DNA from: Metridium senile
Taxonomy: Eukaryota > Cnidaria > Anthozoa > Actiniaria > Metridiidae
Length of the DNA: 64,000 nt
Direction of reading: 5' to 3'
Assembly (NCBI GenBank): GCA_949775045.1
Contig: OX459096.1
Span: 34,576,371 to 34,640,370, forward strand
The notes below the pieces were generated by a model that searched no databases, was not told the DNA's origin, and saw nothing but the letters and a program-made list of their open reading frames with translations. How positions within the stretch are numbered: position 1 is the stretch's first letter; each line of letters opens with the position of its first letter. The position numbers and the translations under genes were made by a program. Of the stretch, positions 37,685-48,821 are shown piece by piece.

Positions 37685-38000
37685 CCCGGGGGGGGGGGGG
37701 GGGGGGGGGGGGGGGTACTTGACCCAGTTTCTGACGGGGACGTTCCGCTGGTACCTCTAAACCCTGACCCTATTTAAGACAGCAGAATCCTAAAAATATG
37801 TACCCTATTTCAAGACAAATTGGTAAAAAGTAGACCCTATCCAAGACTCAAGGGGGGTAAGGTAAGACAATTTAAGACAAATTAGGCTAAACTGTATACC
37901 CTATTCAAGACGCCAAGGCAAAAAAACCATACCCTATTTGGCGGAACGTCCCCGTATAGTAAATATAAGGGAGTACCCCCCCCCCCCCCCCCCCCCCGGG
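37685..38000. mobile_element. Poly-G/poly-C-ended MITE, copy 3 (8-bp TSD)
   Basis: It begins CCC plus about 28 G and ends with about 20 C plus GGG, flanked by a perfect 8-bp duplication, CCTTCGTA (37677-37684 and 38001-38008). The interior has AAGACA/ACCCTATTT units related in layout, not in exact sequence, to copies 1 and 2. Confidence 0.88.
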
Positions 38001-38106
38001 CCTTCGTACAAGACACTTGATTGTAGAAAATATATACCCTCCAGGCTAATCAAGACAAATTAAATAATTAATATTCTAACCTCCCCCCGGTGGTTTATTC
38101 AAATAA

Positions 38107-38141
38107 AGATGATGATGATGATGATGATGATGATGGGCATT

Positions 38142-38174
<33 letters not shown>

Positions 38175-38180
38175 GGCATT

Positions 38181-38211
<31 letters not shown>
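38107..38211. repeat. (GAT)n microsatellite
   Basis: Three pure GAT blocks separated by GGGCATTAT. Intergenic. Confidence 0.95.
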
Positions 38212-38212
<1 letters not shown>

Positions 38213-38514
38213 TCTTTGGTGCGAGTTTGTGTTTGTAACATCTCATCTAGACCAATGCAACTCTCTCACTCTGTCTACCAGCATATTATGAATTGCAAAC
38301 TTCACAAAATACTTTTCATTGCTGTACTCCTTGAATGAGGATTGAGGAGAACATTAAAAAAAATAACATCGCTTGTAATATAAAACATGATTTTTAAACT
38401 AATTATGAGCTATGGACCATTGTGCGGAAGGTGAGGGGTTTGGACCAAAATGCTCCATGCCTATGTTATTGTTACATATCTGCAAATTGCAAAACCTTTT
38501 CTAGTATAAATATC

Positions 38515-38640
38515 TTAAGCCGGAGGGCCCATCTCTCCACACTCACAATGCTTAGTGAGGGACGTAAAAGAGCCCACACCACTATTCGGGAAGAGTAGGA
38601 CAAGGAGTTTCCAGTGTGTGTGGCCTTGACTTACGACTAA
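38515..38640 (+). mobile_element. Truncated SINE tail
   Basis: AAGCCGGAGG...GGGACGTAAAAGAGCCCACACCACT followed by GGGAAGAGTAGGACAAGGAGTTTCC resembles the central and 3' part of the SINEs at 22040 and 56718 (GGACGTAAA, AAGAGCAGGGG). Apart from this, 38011-39050 shows no gene. Confidence 0.5.
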
Positions 38641-39052
38641 TTTGAGGGCCTCTTGTCATTCTTGGGTTTTTGAATTTTATATTAAGACACAAATCTTATA
38701 GGTTTGGTGTGATCTTGCACATTATACTTTATTTAGTACCAATTAAAACATTTTACAAGTAAATATAGTAACAACCAACCTACCGTTAGGTACAAGCTAT
38801 CTACAATTATCTACAATAACAAATATTGCTAGCTCCACGTCACATTGGCTAGCCGAGAAGGATTTTTATTAATTTTACCAACTGTAAAATATCAATGTAA
38901 ATTTTATTATCTAAGTTATAATAAAAAAACTATATCAAATAAAAGGTTTCACAATTATAAAGTAAAACAAAATCATTATTGAATGTCTAATCCAAAGTTA
39001 AAAACTGAAAATTTGTATTTCAGGATAGAACATGTCTTTCAGTAAGACTTTA

Positions 39053-42000
39053 TCAATGTTTCAAAATGTCATAAGGTATTTTAACATTCATTCCAACAGA
39101 GCAGGGCAACTTTTTTGAGCGTGCCAAAACATTACAATCTTTGGTTTTAAATTCACACTTATGACACTTGTACTCTTCATTACATGGTCTCTGTTGTTTT
39201 TTGGAATGTAATTTTAAATCTTTCTGACTACAAAACACTTTTCCACATTTATTACATTCAAATGTAATATTACACCTTTCCTTGTGTGCATTCATGCTAC
39301 ACTTCGTTGAAAACTTCCGATTACACTGATCACATTGAAACGGCTTGGTTTTACATTTTCCTTTTTCCTCATGTACATCTTTGGAGTGCCACGAGGTAAA
39401 GCCAGCACGACAATATTGACACTTGTATTTTTGTCTTTCCAGAAACTATTTAGTAATAAAGATATAAAGATTTATCAATACACTATGACAACTGGTTTTA
39501 TCGCTGGGGAAAGGATGGGCAAACGGTTTCAACATTTACTTCAACATTCTTTCGATTTTGTTGAACGTTGTAGAATGGTATTGTTGAAACCGTTTGACAC
39601 CCCCTTTCAACATTGTTGAAACGTGTTACGTATTTGAAAGACCGCTAAATGCGCATGGGGGTATACACTTCGATTCAACATTCACAGGTCAAAAGAAATT
39701 TTGAATGGATGTTTAAGCAAAGTTTAAACGATTTTAAACTCTTTCAACATCGATTCACTACACGTTTCAAGAATGTCGGGCCTGGGCAAACGAACGAATG
39801 TTGAAGCAAATGTTGAAGCCGTTTGAGGGGCTTACTCACTCAACCACCCATATCTGAATCCAAAAATTATCCTAAATTATTATCACAGACTTGCCTTGGC
39901 CTTCGCAACTGCTGCTGAAGTACTAGCGGTATTAGGCCAGGTAGGAGTTTTACATGGTCTTTGTGATGCTTCCTAAAAAACATTGAAGACAATTATTACA
40001 CTGGGAACTTTTTTTTTTTATATAAGAAATTGTTTTGGCACTTTGACCGCAATTTTTGGATCTCTATACTGTAAAGGAAGTCATCCTCAGGAACCCAGGG
40101 GTAATCTTCTGTCGCTCGTTTCTCGCTCCCAGTAACCAACATAATCTCCCCCAGCTAAAAAACATACAAATCTCTGATGCTTTTGCGCATGAAACAAATA
40201 AAAGAAACTGCACTTGATATGACATAAGTAACAGGGTAAGTCATAAGAGGATGTAGGCACAATATTTCTTTATCATTCAACTAAAGTCATAGACGAGTAA
40301 AAATATCGCAGGAGTAGGACTGGATCGAGTAAAAATATCCAGCGACATTTTTACTTGTCTATCTAGCCCTATCAAGTAAAACAATATTTTGCTTTATAAA
40401 AGAACAAAAATCTTTTGATTGGATAATACATAACTTATTAAACAGTTTGATATGTAATATGGCTGGATATTTTACTCGTTAGAGCCCAAACTGCTTTAAT
40501 CTATATCTAGACTTTATTCTCAGAATATTCGATGAAGAATGCAAACATCAAAAACTGGGCATAGAAATACGCTACAGAATCCCTAATGAAGCCACGAACA
40601 GAGCACAGCGATCCCAAGAGAAAAGTTCTGGAACACTCCATCTACTATGGTTAGGCTTTGCAGACAATCTGGCAATACTAACAAAGTCATCAGTGGAGCT
40701 TCAAAAGTCACTAGAAATCATGCACTCATCAGTGATGCACAAGATTTGGTCTCAAGATGAGCCTCGAAAAAACTAAAACAATGGTCCTGACTGACAAGTT
40801 CGCTAATGATGATGAATACCCAAAGTCTATCTGTACTCTGGATGAATTTTTCTTGAAAATGTTAGAACATTTACGTATCTTGGACAAATATTTCAGTATA
40901 ATCAACCATATACATCAACTAAGGAGCTCCTTAAAAGGAAACATAATGCTATCAACTCCTACCACACTGAGGAAACTTTCTACAAAAACAAGACCAGAAA
41001 GATGATATTTGATTCCCTAGTTAGAAGCAAGTTAACATATGCCTGTCAAACTTGGTCGACTACAGCTACATCACTATATAATACAGATAAGAGTTTATCC
41101 TCCTATCGAGTTACTATTAATTACATCAACATGTTAAGCGATACGTCAGAACTGTCTCATACCACAGGAAACCCGATGCAAACATAATATAGCGTATTAT
41201 CAGTTAGCGTAAACAAAGAGAGAAAAAAATGAAAAGAAACGACAAAAAGCCGGTCTCCCTGTGATGTCACTCGGAAATAATAAGTACTTATTATTATTAG
41301 ACTGAGTGGGAGGGCCGTACGGGAAAATATTTGGCTCGAGGTCATGACGTACGGAACGAGCGCAGCGAGGTCCGTAAAAATGACCAAGAGCCAAATATTT
41401 TCCCGTACGGCCCGACCTAGCTCAGTCAATAAGTTTTTTATCATATGACCCACTCTTTTTAATTTAAAGGCCATTTTTGTTGTGATGTTTCGTGTAGCTG
41501 GTCCGTACGTGTTCGCAGTGATGTTAGATATGTCAGATCGTCCAGCCTTCGTTATGTCAATAGTCTCTCTCGCAGCCGGAGGGACAGGAAGCCCGACACT
41601 AAGAACGGCTGCGAGGGAAGTAAATAACTTGGAGAGTTTGTTATCTGCTATTTAATAGTCTTTCTGTTCTCAGACATTCCAACGGACCAAACGGTTATTT
41701 TGTCTGCTGCTAATTACTCCGCCAGCCAGTATTTCGCAACTAGCCGTCGGAATGTCTCAGCTCTCAGAACTACAGTGCGTCCACACGAACCAAGGCCACC
41801 CAGACAAAATTTTCACAAATTATCCAATGACGTCTAAGTATCGAAACAATAGAATTACGGGAAATTTATGATTCAGAAAATTTTACTGTCGATATACAAT
41901 ATCAAAGTGTCAACAAAAAAACCACCAGAATTATCTTTTATAGGGATTGAATAATTTGTGAAAAATTTGTCTGGGTGGCCTTCGTTCGTGTGGACGCACT

Positions 42001-44805
42001 GTAAAACGACCATTAACTACAGGCTTCCCACACTATCAATTTGTGATTTTGGGCTTCCTGTTGTATTTAACGGCTCTTTTGAAAATCAATATGGATAACG
42101 TTCAAATATGGTCCCGTTTGAAATCTCTTCTTTAGTCAGTAATCTATAGAAATTACACAAGGTGGGCAACTCTCGATCAAGCGGACCCCAATCACCTCTA
42201 AATATCACCCGAAAATCCACTCTTTCCTGTGACTACAAAACTCAGCTTTTGATACAGTACAAAGCAGATATAAAAGAACAACATACAAAAATTTCAAACG
42301 AGTCGATCAATTTTTTCCCCATAAAACGTTCTGCTAAACGTTCGAAATGACAATCGAGAGCGACTAAGCGCTGACAAAACAACAACTTGCCCCCTCCCCC
42401 ACACTTAATTACATAATTAAACACAAAATGCAAAATACGTATTTGGTTAGTGGAAGAATATTTTTCTTGTGGATAAAGAAAGTCGCTTTTCATCCTCGGA
42501 AACCCAGGGGTATTCTTCTGTCGCCCGTTTCTCGCTTCCACAACATATACCCCTGGGAACGTAGTCTGTTGGAGCTTGTTCCGGAAGTCAAAATTCAGCT
42601 CTTTCCTGATTGGTCGACCTTATTAGGTCGACCAATGAAAATCAAGATAACCATTCAAAGAAAGTCGTTAAATAAGTTTGAACTTTGACTTCAGGAACAA
42701 GCTCCAACAGACTACGTCCCCAGGGGTATATGTTGTGGAAGCGAGAAACGAGCGACAGAAGAATACCCCTGGGTTCCCGAGGATGGTCGCTTTTATTTTT
42801 TTCGTTATAAAAATCAAAAATAGCTTTATATTCGAGCCATGTTTCAAGTGTGGGGGAGGGGGCAAGTTGTTGTTTTGTGTGCATAATTATCGCTGATTGC
42901 GCATGTAATTATTTCAACCAATCATATTCACGCTGGATTTCTGTCCGGCCAGAGCCTTTGATTTTTCGTTAGAAAGCTGAGAAGGGTCTGGGTAAGAGAA
43001 TGATTTATGATAGTTCTAGCATTATTATATTGAATGTCTTATACAATTTCCCCCTTGAGTCTTGGATAGGGTACGTATTTTTAGGATTCTGTTTAGAGGT
43101 ACCAGCGGAACGTCCCCGTCAGAAACCGGGTCAAGTACACCCCCCCCCCCCTCCATCCCCCCGGGATTTTATTTTTCATTATTATTACTCTGTTATTGTT
43201 GTTGTATTATATTTCTATTATCTTTGTACCGTTGGGAGTTCAGTACAAATTTACAAGCTTATATGATTGTTTTTGTAAATATAATCTCTTTCAAAATTAC
43301 AAGGCATTTCGGCATTTTGATATCCTTGAGAAAAGTAGCCTCGTATCGCTTCACTACTTTGGAGGCCTTCTTTATATTGGCAAAAGAATTTGACAGCGAT
43401 AATGGATTAAGTACAAATTATACAAAGAATCCTGAATACCATAAGTCTAATGCAAATAATACTACGCTCGAAACGAACTCTGAGATAAAAAGTATTCTAC
43501 ATACATGTCAATCTCGAACCCAGAGCCTGCGTTACTCTTGGCCAGCAGTGCCGAGCAACGTATAACTCTGGGGTACCGGGATTCCCTGCTTATTGTGATT
43601 GGCCATTGAAAATACAATGGTCAGCCCGGAAACAGACGAAGTAAAAGCTCTGATTGGTCCATCATGTAAACAAATGTATATTCAAAATGTAAATTTTACG
43701 ATTAATACAACGTCAACGGTTCTTTATACTAGATAGAATAATATCGTTATTTATGGAATATATGCGAGTCGCAAAGCGACGAGAAATTGTGTCGCCGCGA
43801 AGCGATGATCGAGTCGCGAAGCAAATTAGAATACACACAAAATACTCCTTTAAACTATTCTAAACCTTGACAATACTCAGGTCTCTGGCATCCAGTTATT
43901 TACTAAAGGTCAATCGTACCACGAAAGCAAACTTATAACCGTTGGAAAACTATAAATCGACGGTTAAAGCGATCTGAATTGAAGGAAATTTAGACGCGTT
44001 TTTATATCATTATATAAACCTGATGGCCGTTAAAAAACCTTCCTAAACTTTAAATGTTTTATTAGTGAGGAAAATGTTTATATTTTGACTTAGAAAATAT
44101 TTAAAATACTACTAGGTGTCAACAATATTTTGAATGTCATCATAACGTACTAAGTAACACAGGATGCCCGAACCAACAGATAATTATAATATTAACTAAG
44201 CATGCGCATTCCATGCTAAAACCGGAACTCCAAAATTGGAGCAGAATAATTCCGTTTCCCCAGAGTTATACGTTGCTCGGCACTGCTGGCCAAGAGTAAC
44301 GCAGGCTCTGGGTTCGAGATTGCATACATGTACGTAAGCACTCCGCCGCCATCTTGAATGTTGCGCCCGCGATCTCTCAGGCGAAAGTCCGATGGGTATT
44401 CCCTCTTCCCCATCCTGTGAAGTCTGAAGTCTGAAGGCCCTTCTCGGCCATCGTAGGTTTTTTATATAGATAGAATGATTATTCAAATGATTATCGTAAA
44501 GAGCAAGCGCTCTGATGAATGATGTGAAATATCTCTTTATTTCTGTTGTTAACTTTTTAACAGTAAAAACTAAGCTAACTTACTTGAGACTGCTCGTTTT
44601 TCAAAGCTTCTTCAGTGGATATCAATGCCAAAGCCATTAAATCATCTTCGGTAAAATCGCCAAACTGAAATTCAAAAAGCTACGCGTAAATATACCATGT
44701 AATACGATATCAATCAAACTTTGCTAAAACAAATTAAAACAACAACAAATTACTTACCAAGAGAGTTTGATCACTTGATTCAAAGTCGAAACGAAATTCA
44801 GCCAT
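39053..44805 (-). CDS. Small C2HC/C2H2 zinc-finger protein, four exons, about 199 residues
   Basis: Reconstructed from exons 44758-44805, 44584-44664, 39895-39972 and 39053-39445, all phase 0, together 600 nt. The start MAEFRFDFESSDQTLL is followed by an acidic stretch (FGDFTEDDLMALALISTEEA), a Ser/Thr/Ala linker, then tandem fingers: KCQYC...H-x5-C, QCDQC...H-x3-C, ECNKCGKVF...H and a degenerate KCHKC. Most final ligands are Cys, so these are C2HC-like fingers that likely bind DNA or protein in the nucleus. The third intron uses a GC donor (CCAAG|GCAAGT), and exon 4 starts after a TAG acceptor. Individual exons are short and the 4.6-kb intron is full of transposons, so the joining is inferred from splice sites and phase; the finger exon itself is certain. 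Family not recognised. Confidence 0.6.
39512..39832. mobile_element. MITE with GGGCAAACGG(T)TTCAACATTT ends
   Basis: Inverted ends contain TTCAACATTTACTTCAACATT and its inverse (39520-39550 and 39790-39825), with multiple internal GTTGAA/TTCAAC units. It lies in the third intron of the zinc-finger gene, starting 67 bp upstream of the exon-4 acceptor. Confidence 0.7.
40082..40137. mobile_element. Truncated end of the CATCCTCGG fold-back family
   Basis: CATCCTCAGGAACCC followed by GGTAATCTTCTGTCGCTCGTTTCTCGC matches the left end of the copies at 15091 and 42491, then similarity stops. Confidence 0.75.
40285..40490. repeat. Dispersed repeat shared with 59870-60060
   Basis: ATCGCAGGAGTAGGACTGGATC, TAAAAATATCCAGC, TTATAAAAGAACAAAAAT and AACAGTTTGATATGTAATATGG recur in the same order at 59900-60030. 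Partial internal inverted symmetry is present. Confidence 0.8.
40500..41080 (+). pseudogene. Non-LTR retrotransposon reverse-transcriptase relic
   Basis: Translation across frameshifts gives fragments typical of LINE reverse transcriptases: LGFADNLAILTKS (from the YADD catalytic box, degraded to FADN), VELQKSLEIM, KTKTMVL, EHLRILDKYFS (from 'YLGS') and IFDSLVRSKLTYACQTW. The catalytic box is altered and several frame breaks are present, so it is a dead 5'-truncated copy. Confidence 0.75.
41279..41520. mobile_element. Double palindrome element, copy 2 (partial)
   Basis: Matches 30062-30290, including the hairpin arms GGCCGTACGGGAAAATATTT and the CATATGACCCACTCTTTTT spacer. The second hairpin seen at 30260-30520 is missing. 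Confidence 0.8.
41773..42001. mobile_element. 229-bp TA-flanked MITE
   Basis: Inverted ends CAGTGCGTCCACACGAAC extend about 45 bp (through GGCCACCCAGACAAA), flanked by TA on both sides (41771-41772 and 42002-42003). Confidence 0.88.
42491..42785. mobile_element. Fold-back MITE, CATCCTCGG family, copy 2 (9-bp TSD)
   Basis: 295 bp, nearly a complete palindrome, ends CATCCTCGG/CCGAGGATG, flanked by a perfect 9-bp duplication GTCGCTTTT (42482-42490 and 42786-42794). It is highly similar to the copy at 15091. Confidence 0.92.
43065..43166. mobile_element. Truncated poly-C end of the poly-G MITE family
   Basis: TAGGGTACGTATTTTTAGGATTCTG..AGAGGTACCAGCGGAACGTCCCCGTCAGAAAC then a C run ending CCCCGGG matches the end of copy 3 (37725-37760, inverted). 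Confidence 0.7.
43495..44340. mobile_element. 0.85-kb inverted-repeat element
   Basis: Arms of about 80 bp at 43500-43570 and 44262-44335 are inverted copies (AATCTCGAACCCAGAGCCTG, GCCAGCAGTGCCGAGCAACG). The interior near 43760-43830 has a degenerate GAGTCGC(A/G)AAGCGA repeat. It lies in the zinc-finger gene intron. Confidence 0.7.
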
Positions 44806-45377
44806 GGTTTCTTGTTTGGTTAAACGTTGAAGATTAAAGATTTAAAAGAGTTGTCTGCACTGTTCCAGCTCTAGTCGAGATATGAATGAACGCCGAGAAG
44901 ATAGCTTGTTTTATGGGCGATGATTGTTGTGGTAATAACAAAGAACTTTATTCTGAGTGGCTCGCTAGTTTAGGCTCTATTAACTCTGGTTTGGGTAACT
45001 ATTATTAGGCAAGCAAGCAGAGGATTAAGTAAAACAATAGGACTGTAATCTAATTAATGACTCCACTAATTTTAACAAAGAGCCACGATTTTCATTGGTG
45101 CTTTATCGTTTTAGAACCCCCACCCACATGAAGTCACTGATCTTATAAAACCAAAAAGACCACTATTTTATGATTATCTCCACAACTTTTAACTCCGCCA
45201 TCTTTAATTCAAAAAATCATTAATAATTCATTTGAAATATTAAAAAGAAAACGTAACCGTGACGAGTGTTTTAACTGAAGATATAGATTCACCCTAATTT
45301 ACATAAACTTTAACCTTAATTTTCTCTAATAAACTTTTTTTTACAAAAACACAAAATATAGGTTGGAGTTTTTGAAG

Positions 45378-45487
45378 TCGTTCAATAAACTCGCAGATCG
45401 TGTTTTATCAGGTTTAAAACCACTTGGCTTCGCCTCGTGGTTTTAAATCCTGATAAAACACTCGATCCTGCTCGTTTATTAAACTAA
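45378..45487. repeat. 110-bp near-perfect hairpin
   Basis: Arms GTGTTTTATCAGG and TTTAAAACCAC pair around a GGCTTCGCC loop, extending outward to TTTAATAAAC. Fold-back MITE-like; flanking 44950-45780 shows no gene. Confidence 0.75.
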
Positions 45488-45784
45488 TTAATACCACTGA
45501 CCACCCTCACCATTTCATGCTAATCACTTTATTGGCATATATACCAACCACCCCTCCCCTTGTACTTTTGACTCCGCCATCTTTAATTATAATACCACCA
45601 CCCTCACCATTTCATGATAATCACCTTATTAGCATATACATCACCCCTCCCCTCTTCCTTTTGATTCCGCCATCTTTAATTAATACCTAACCCCTTAACA
45701 CAATTACTCACCTCCCCTCACATCTTATTTTTAAAACCCTCCGCATCATTTAATGCTTATACACCTTATTCAAAAAAGGATGTG

Positions 45785-46041
45785 GGGGCGAACGGCGATT
45801 GGCGATTGGTGATTGGCGATTGCACGACCGAAATGAACTATTTTGGTAATACGAATTCCTTCTTTTTCGTTTCTAAATTAACCAAACAATGCCTCCACCG
45901 TTCAGCGAAACCTTCGAGACACCCATCCAAGGTCATCGCTGAACGGTGTTTGGGTAATTTATAATGGAATAAGAAGAATTTGGTATTACCCACAGTCCCC
46001 TTCAGTCGTGCAATCGCCAACCACCAATCGCCGTTCGCCCC
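45785..46041. mobile_element. 257-bp fold-back element
   Basis: Ends GGGGCGAACGGCGATTGG and inverse, with inner arms CACCGTTCAGCG/CGCTGAACGGTG. The left arm has a GATTGGCGATTGG tandem that the right arm lacks in part. No clear target duplication. Confidence 0.75.
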
Positions 46042-46049
46042 GTCAACCT

Positions 46050-46200
46050 TATTTGAATTAGGTATATATTATTGGGATTCCTATATGTGGCTTTTCGCAA
46101 GCGATTTTCTCGAAAACTCGCGAGTTGTCGAATTAGAGGGTAGTGTTTTGACAAAATCAAGCTTTCATGTGACGTCATCAGAAACTTAACTAATATTCAT
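46050..46200. repeat. Dispersed repeat shared with 63530-63660
   Basis: TGTGGCTTTT(C/T)GCAAGC(G/C)ATTTT, TATTTTGACAA-type and CATGTGAC motifs occur in the same order at both sites. Confidence 0.55.
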
Positions 46201-46303
46201 TTATACAGCGCGCCTCAGTGTATTTACTTGCGTGATTTTCTTGTTTCTTATCTCCAGAGTCTACCCTGATGAAGTGCAGGTTGTTCGAAAGCTCGGTTAT
46301 TAA

Positions 46304-46436
46304 TTTAATGTATTTGCATACTTCTATGCACGGTCGTTTGTACATTAAACACATTTGATGTGAAGTTAACAATAAAGGCGTGTAAAAGCTCGTTTGGAGC
46401 AAAATGCCCGTGCATAGAAGTATGCAAATACATTAA
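46304..46436. mobile_element. Short TIR element with TTTGCATACTTCTATGCACGG ends
   Basis: Inverted ends (split here as TTTGCATACTTC and TATGCACGG) at 46311-46331 and 46409-46429 are perfect over about 20 bp and extend to TAATGTA/TACATTA. Confidence 0.75.
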
Positions 46437-47328
46437 AAGTGGTCATACCTTATGTAATTGAAATTGGCCAAGGAACAAATATCTTATATGTTCTTTACAA
46501 ATGTATGTTTTTAATTTTTCTGGTTTTTAGATTTTTGACCGGAAAATAACGTTTGACACCGAAATTCCAAAATGACCATATTCTTCGAAAAGACGTTGAC
46601 AAGATGATCTCACAATCGAAGAAAACACCTTTTTGGGCAAAAAAAAAATCAAGTTACAAATTTTCAAGAACTTCCATTTTCGTTACTAAAAATATGTAAA
46701 ACAAAATGGAGAATATAGGTTCATAAAGAAATTATCTTTTGATGTAGATTTCATGGTTGAATTGTTAGATGTCGTCAATATTTCCCTCCCAAAAAATAGA
46801 ATAAATAAATAAACAAATGAAATCAAAGACAAGATAAATAAATAATTATATAAACACATAGATACAAAATGAATAAATAAACAATGAAAAAAATAAATGA
46901 ATAGATATAAACAAATGGAAAATAAAAATTAAACCACGACATTTCAGACATACTTTATTATCATAACATTGAACTACAATTTTTTGACATGCACTTATTA
47001 ACAGGGTTATTGTTCCTCAACAATGTTTTTTTAATTTTTTTGTTAAAAAGACTTTTTACAAATCTAATAATAAATCTCTTAAGATACATAGAAACTCCAT
47101 ATTTTTAAAAACTTACTAAAACCACCCTCGGGACTCGTAAAAGATAATCGTACCAAACTTGGTCACTTATGAGAGCTTGCAACGATATATATTTGTTCTT
47201 GTTTATACTTATTTCAATAAAGTTAGTTACCTGAAAATCTACAACCTAAGATCACAAAGAATTATAGATATATACATTCTACATGTTTCAACAACTATTT
47301 CCATGGAAGTCTTTTACCGGTTATAGTT
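46436..47328. other. AT-rich intergenic stretch
   Basis: I see nothing gene-like. It contains A/T-rich runs and an imperfect AAATAAATAAAC simple repeat near 46795-46930. Confidence 0.6.
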
Positions 47329-47785
47329 TAGCCTGCGTAGCGGCCCGGGAAGGGATTGGGGAGAGGAAGGGGAGGGGTGGGGGAGAGAGGGAAAGGAGGG
47401 CCTGCAACAAGCCCCCATGATTTTGTGTTTCTGCGTTGACAATGACAATAATTTATTTACACCATAAATACAAAAAATACAATAAGGTGCAAGTTTGCTG
47501 CAATAACCTTAAGAGCTATACTAGACAGCAAGCTTCTAAATTAATTAACTAAAATTAGGTCAATAATTGGTCAGAATTAGCAGAAAGATATTAATATGTT
47601 AAACATATAATAGTATATTTTTAGTATATACATGATTCACAACCGAACAAAAAAAAATTAAACAAAATTTTTTGTATAAATTAAGAAATTTATTGCATAA
47701 CATTACAAAGCGTGACAAGGCGCACGAACGTTGAACCTCGTTTTCTATGAATTCAAATTTTTTTATGTTTAAAATGCCGTTTTAC

Positions 47786-47897
47786 CTTGAAAAACATTTA
47801 AACCAAACTTTGTAGCTTTCTTTGTGTTTTGTGGAATTGCGTTTTGTTGAAGTTTTTCAATTTCTTCATCGGTAATTGTTGCAAAACGAGACGCCAT
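47786..47897 (-). pseudogene. Captured first exon: MASRF-type N-terminus
   Basis: A 37-residue exon begins MASRFATITDEEIEKL and ends at a proper donor (CAAG|GTAAAA). It resembles the N-termini of the DUF3504/Crypton-like recombinase-derived family that I associate with cnidarian genomes (from memory; needs a search). No downstream exon is found in the window, so it is a fragment within the 3.8-kb element. It could still be a promoter-first-exon capture. Confidence 0.55.
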
Positions 47898-48259
47898 TTT
47901 GCCGAGAAGCAATATTCCGAGCTTGAGCAGTGAATACGGTCTCAGATTCCGAGATAGCTAGCCAATGAGAGAGCGCGTTCTTATGAGGTTGTGAATCATG
48001 TATATACTAATATAATATAATAGTATAATGGTAAATATATAAGTATAAGTAGTACTACTTTTATATCTACAATATAAATATTGTAAATATAAATAGAATT
48101 TTCACATGAAAAAAAATATATATAGAATGTTTATTAAGGAAATGGAAAAACAATATATATAAGTAAATGTGAATAATAAATGTAAAATGGATGAGAAAAA
48201 AAAAATACAAAGTTATTTTTCATAACTCTTTAACAATGATTTCTTCAGTTTATTTTTAA

Positions 48260-48490
48260 ATGAAGATATACTGGAGCGAACGCAGAATGCCATTGGTCAA
48301 GCGCCTGTCAATCAATACTTTTGACAATGGAGATTATATTTTTGACATCCGGTCCGGCCAAAATGAAATGCCGGAAGACCTTCCGACTGGTTTTGGAAAG
48401 AGCCTTATTTATCCAAGATTTAGTGAGATAAAAAACTCGAAAAGTGAAGCCGTACTGCTAGTCATTTCCTTATTGACAAGAATTATATAA
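48260..48490 (+). pseudogene. Helicase-like Walker A fragment (RecQ-like) inside transposon
   Basis: The frame contains LPTGFGKSLIYP, matching the motif I of RecQ-type DNA helicases (PTGFGKSLIYQ), preceded by DYIFDIRSGQNE, unlike an intact Q motif. The ORF ends after 76 codons, and no later helicase motifs follow. I read it as a truncated captured or transposon-derived helicase. Confidence 0.5.
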
Positions 48491-48821
48491 GACCAGATCT
48501 TGCATCTGAACAGTGATCGAAGTTCTTACGCAGCAGAACTTTCAACTTTAAGTCCAGAACGGTTGAATTCCTGTGACTTCATGATCCTGTTCAGCTCTGC
48601 AGACGGACGCTCTTGGGTCTGAACTCACCGAAGAGTTGAAGGATAACGAGAGTAATTTACACGATCGAGCGTTTGTTGCTTATTGTGGTTGACGAAACCC
48701 ATACTATAGAAACGTGGTCCAGTAAAAGGTGCGTTTAATAAAGCTATAACCATTTGTATATTACAGTGATGTGATTTCGGAAATTCAAATTTGTCCGCAA
48801 ATCATTTTTGTTTTCTATATT

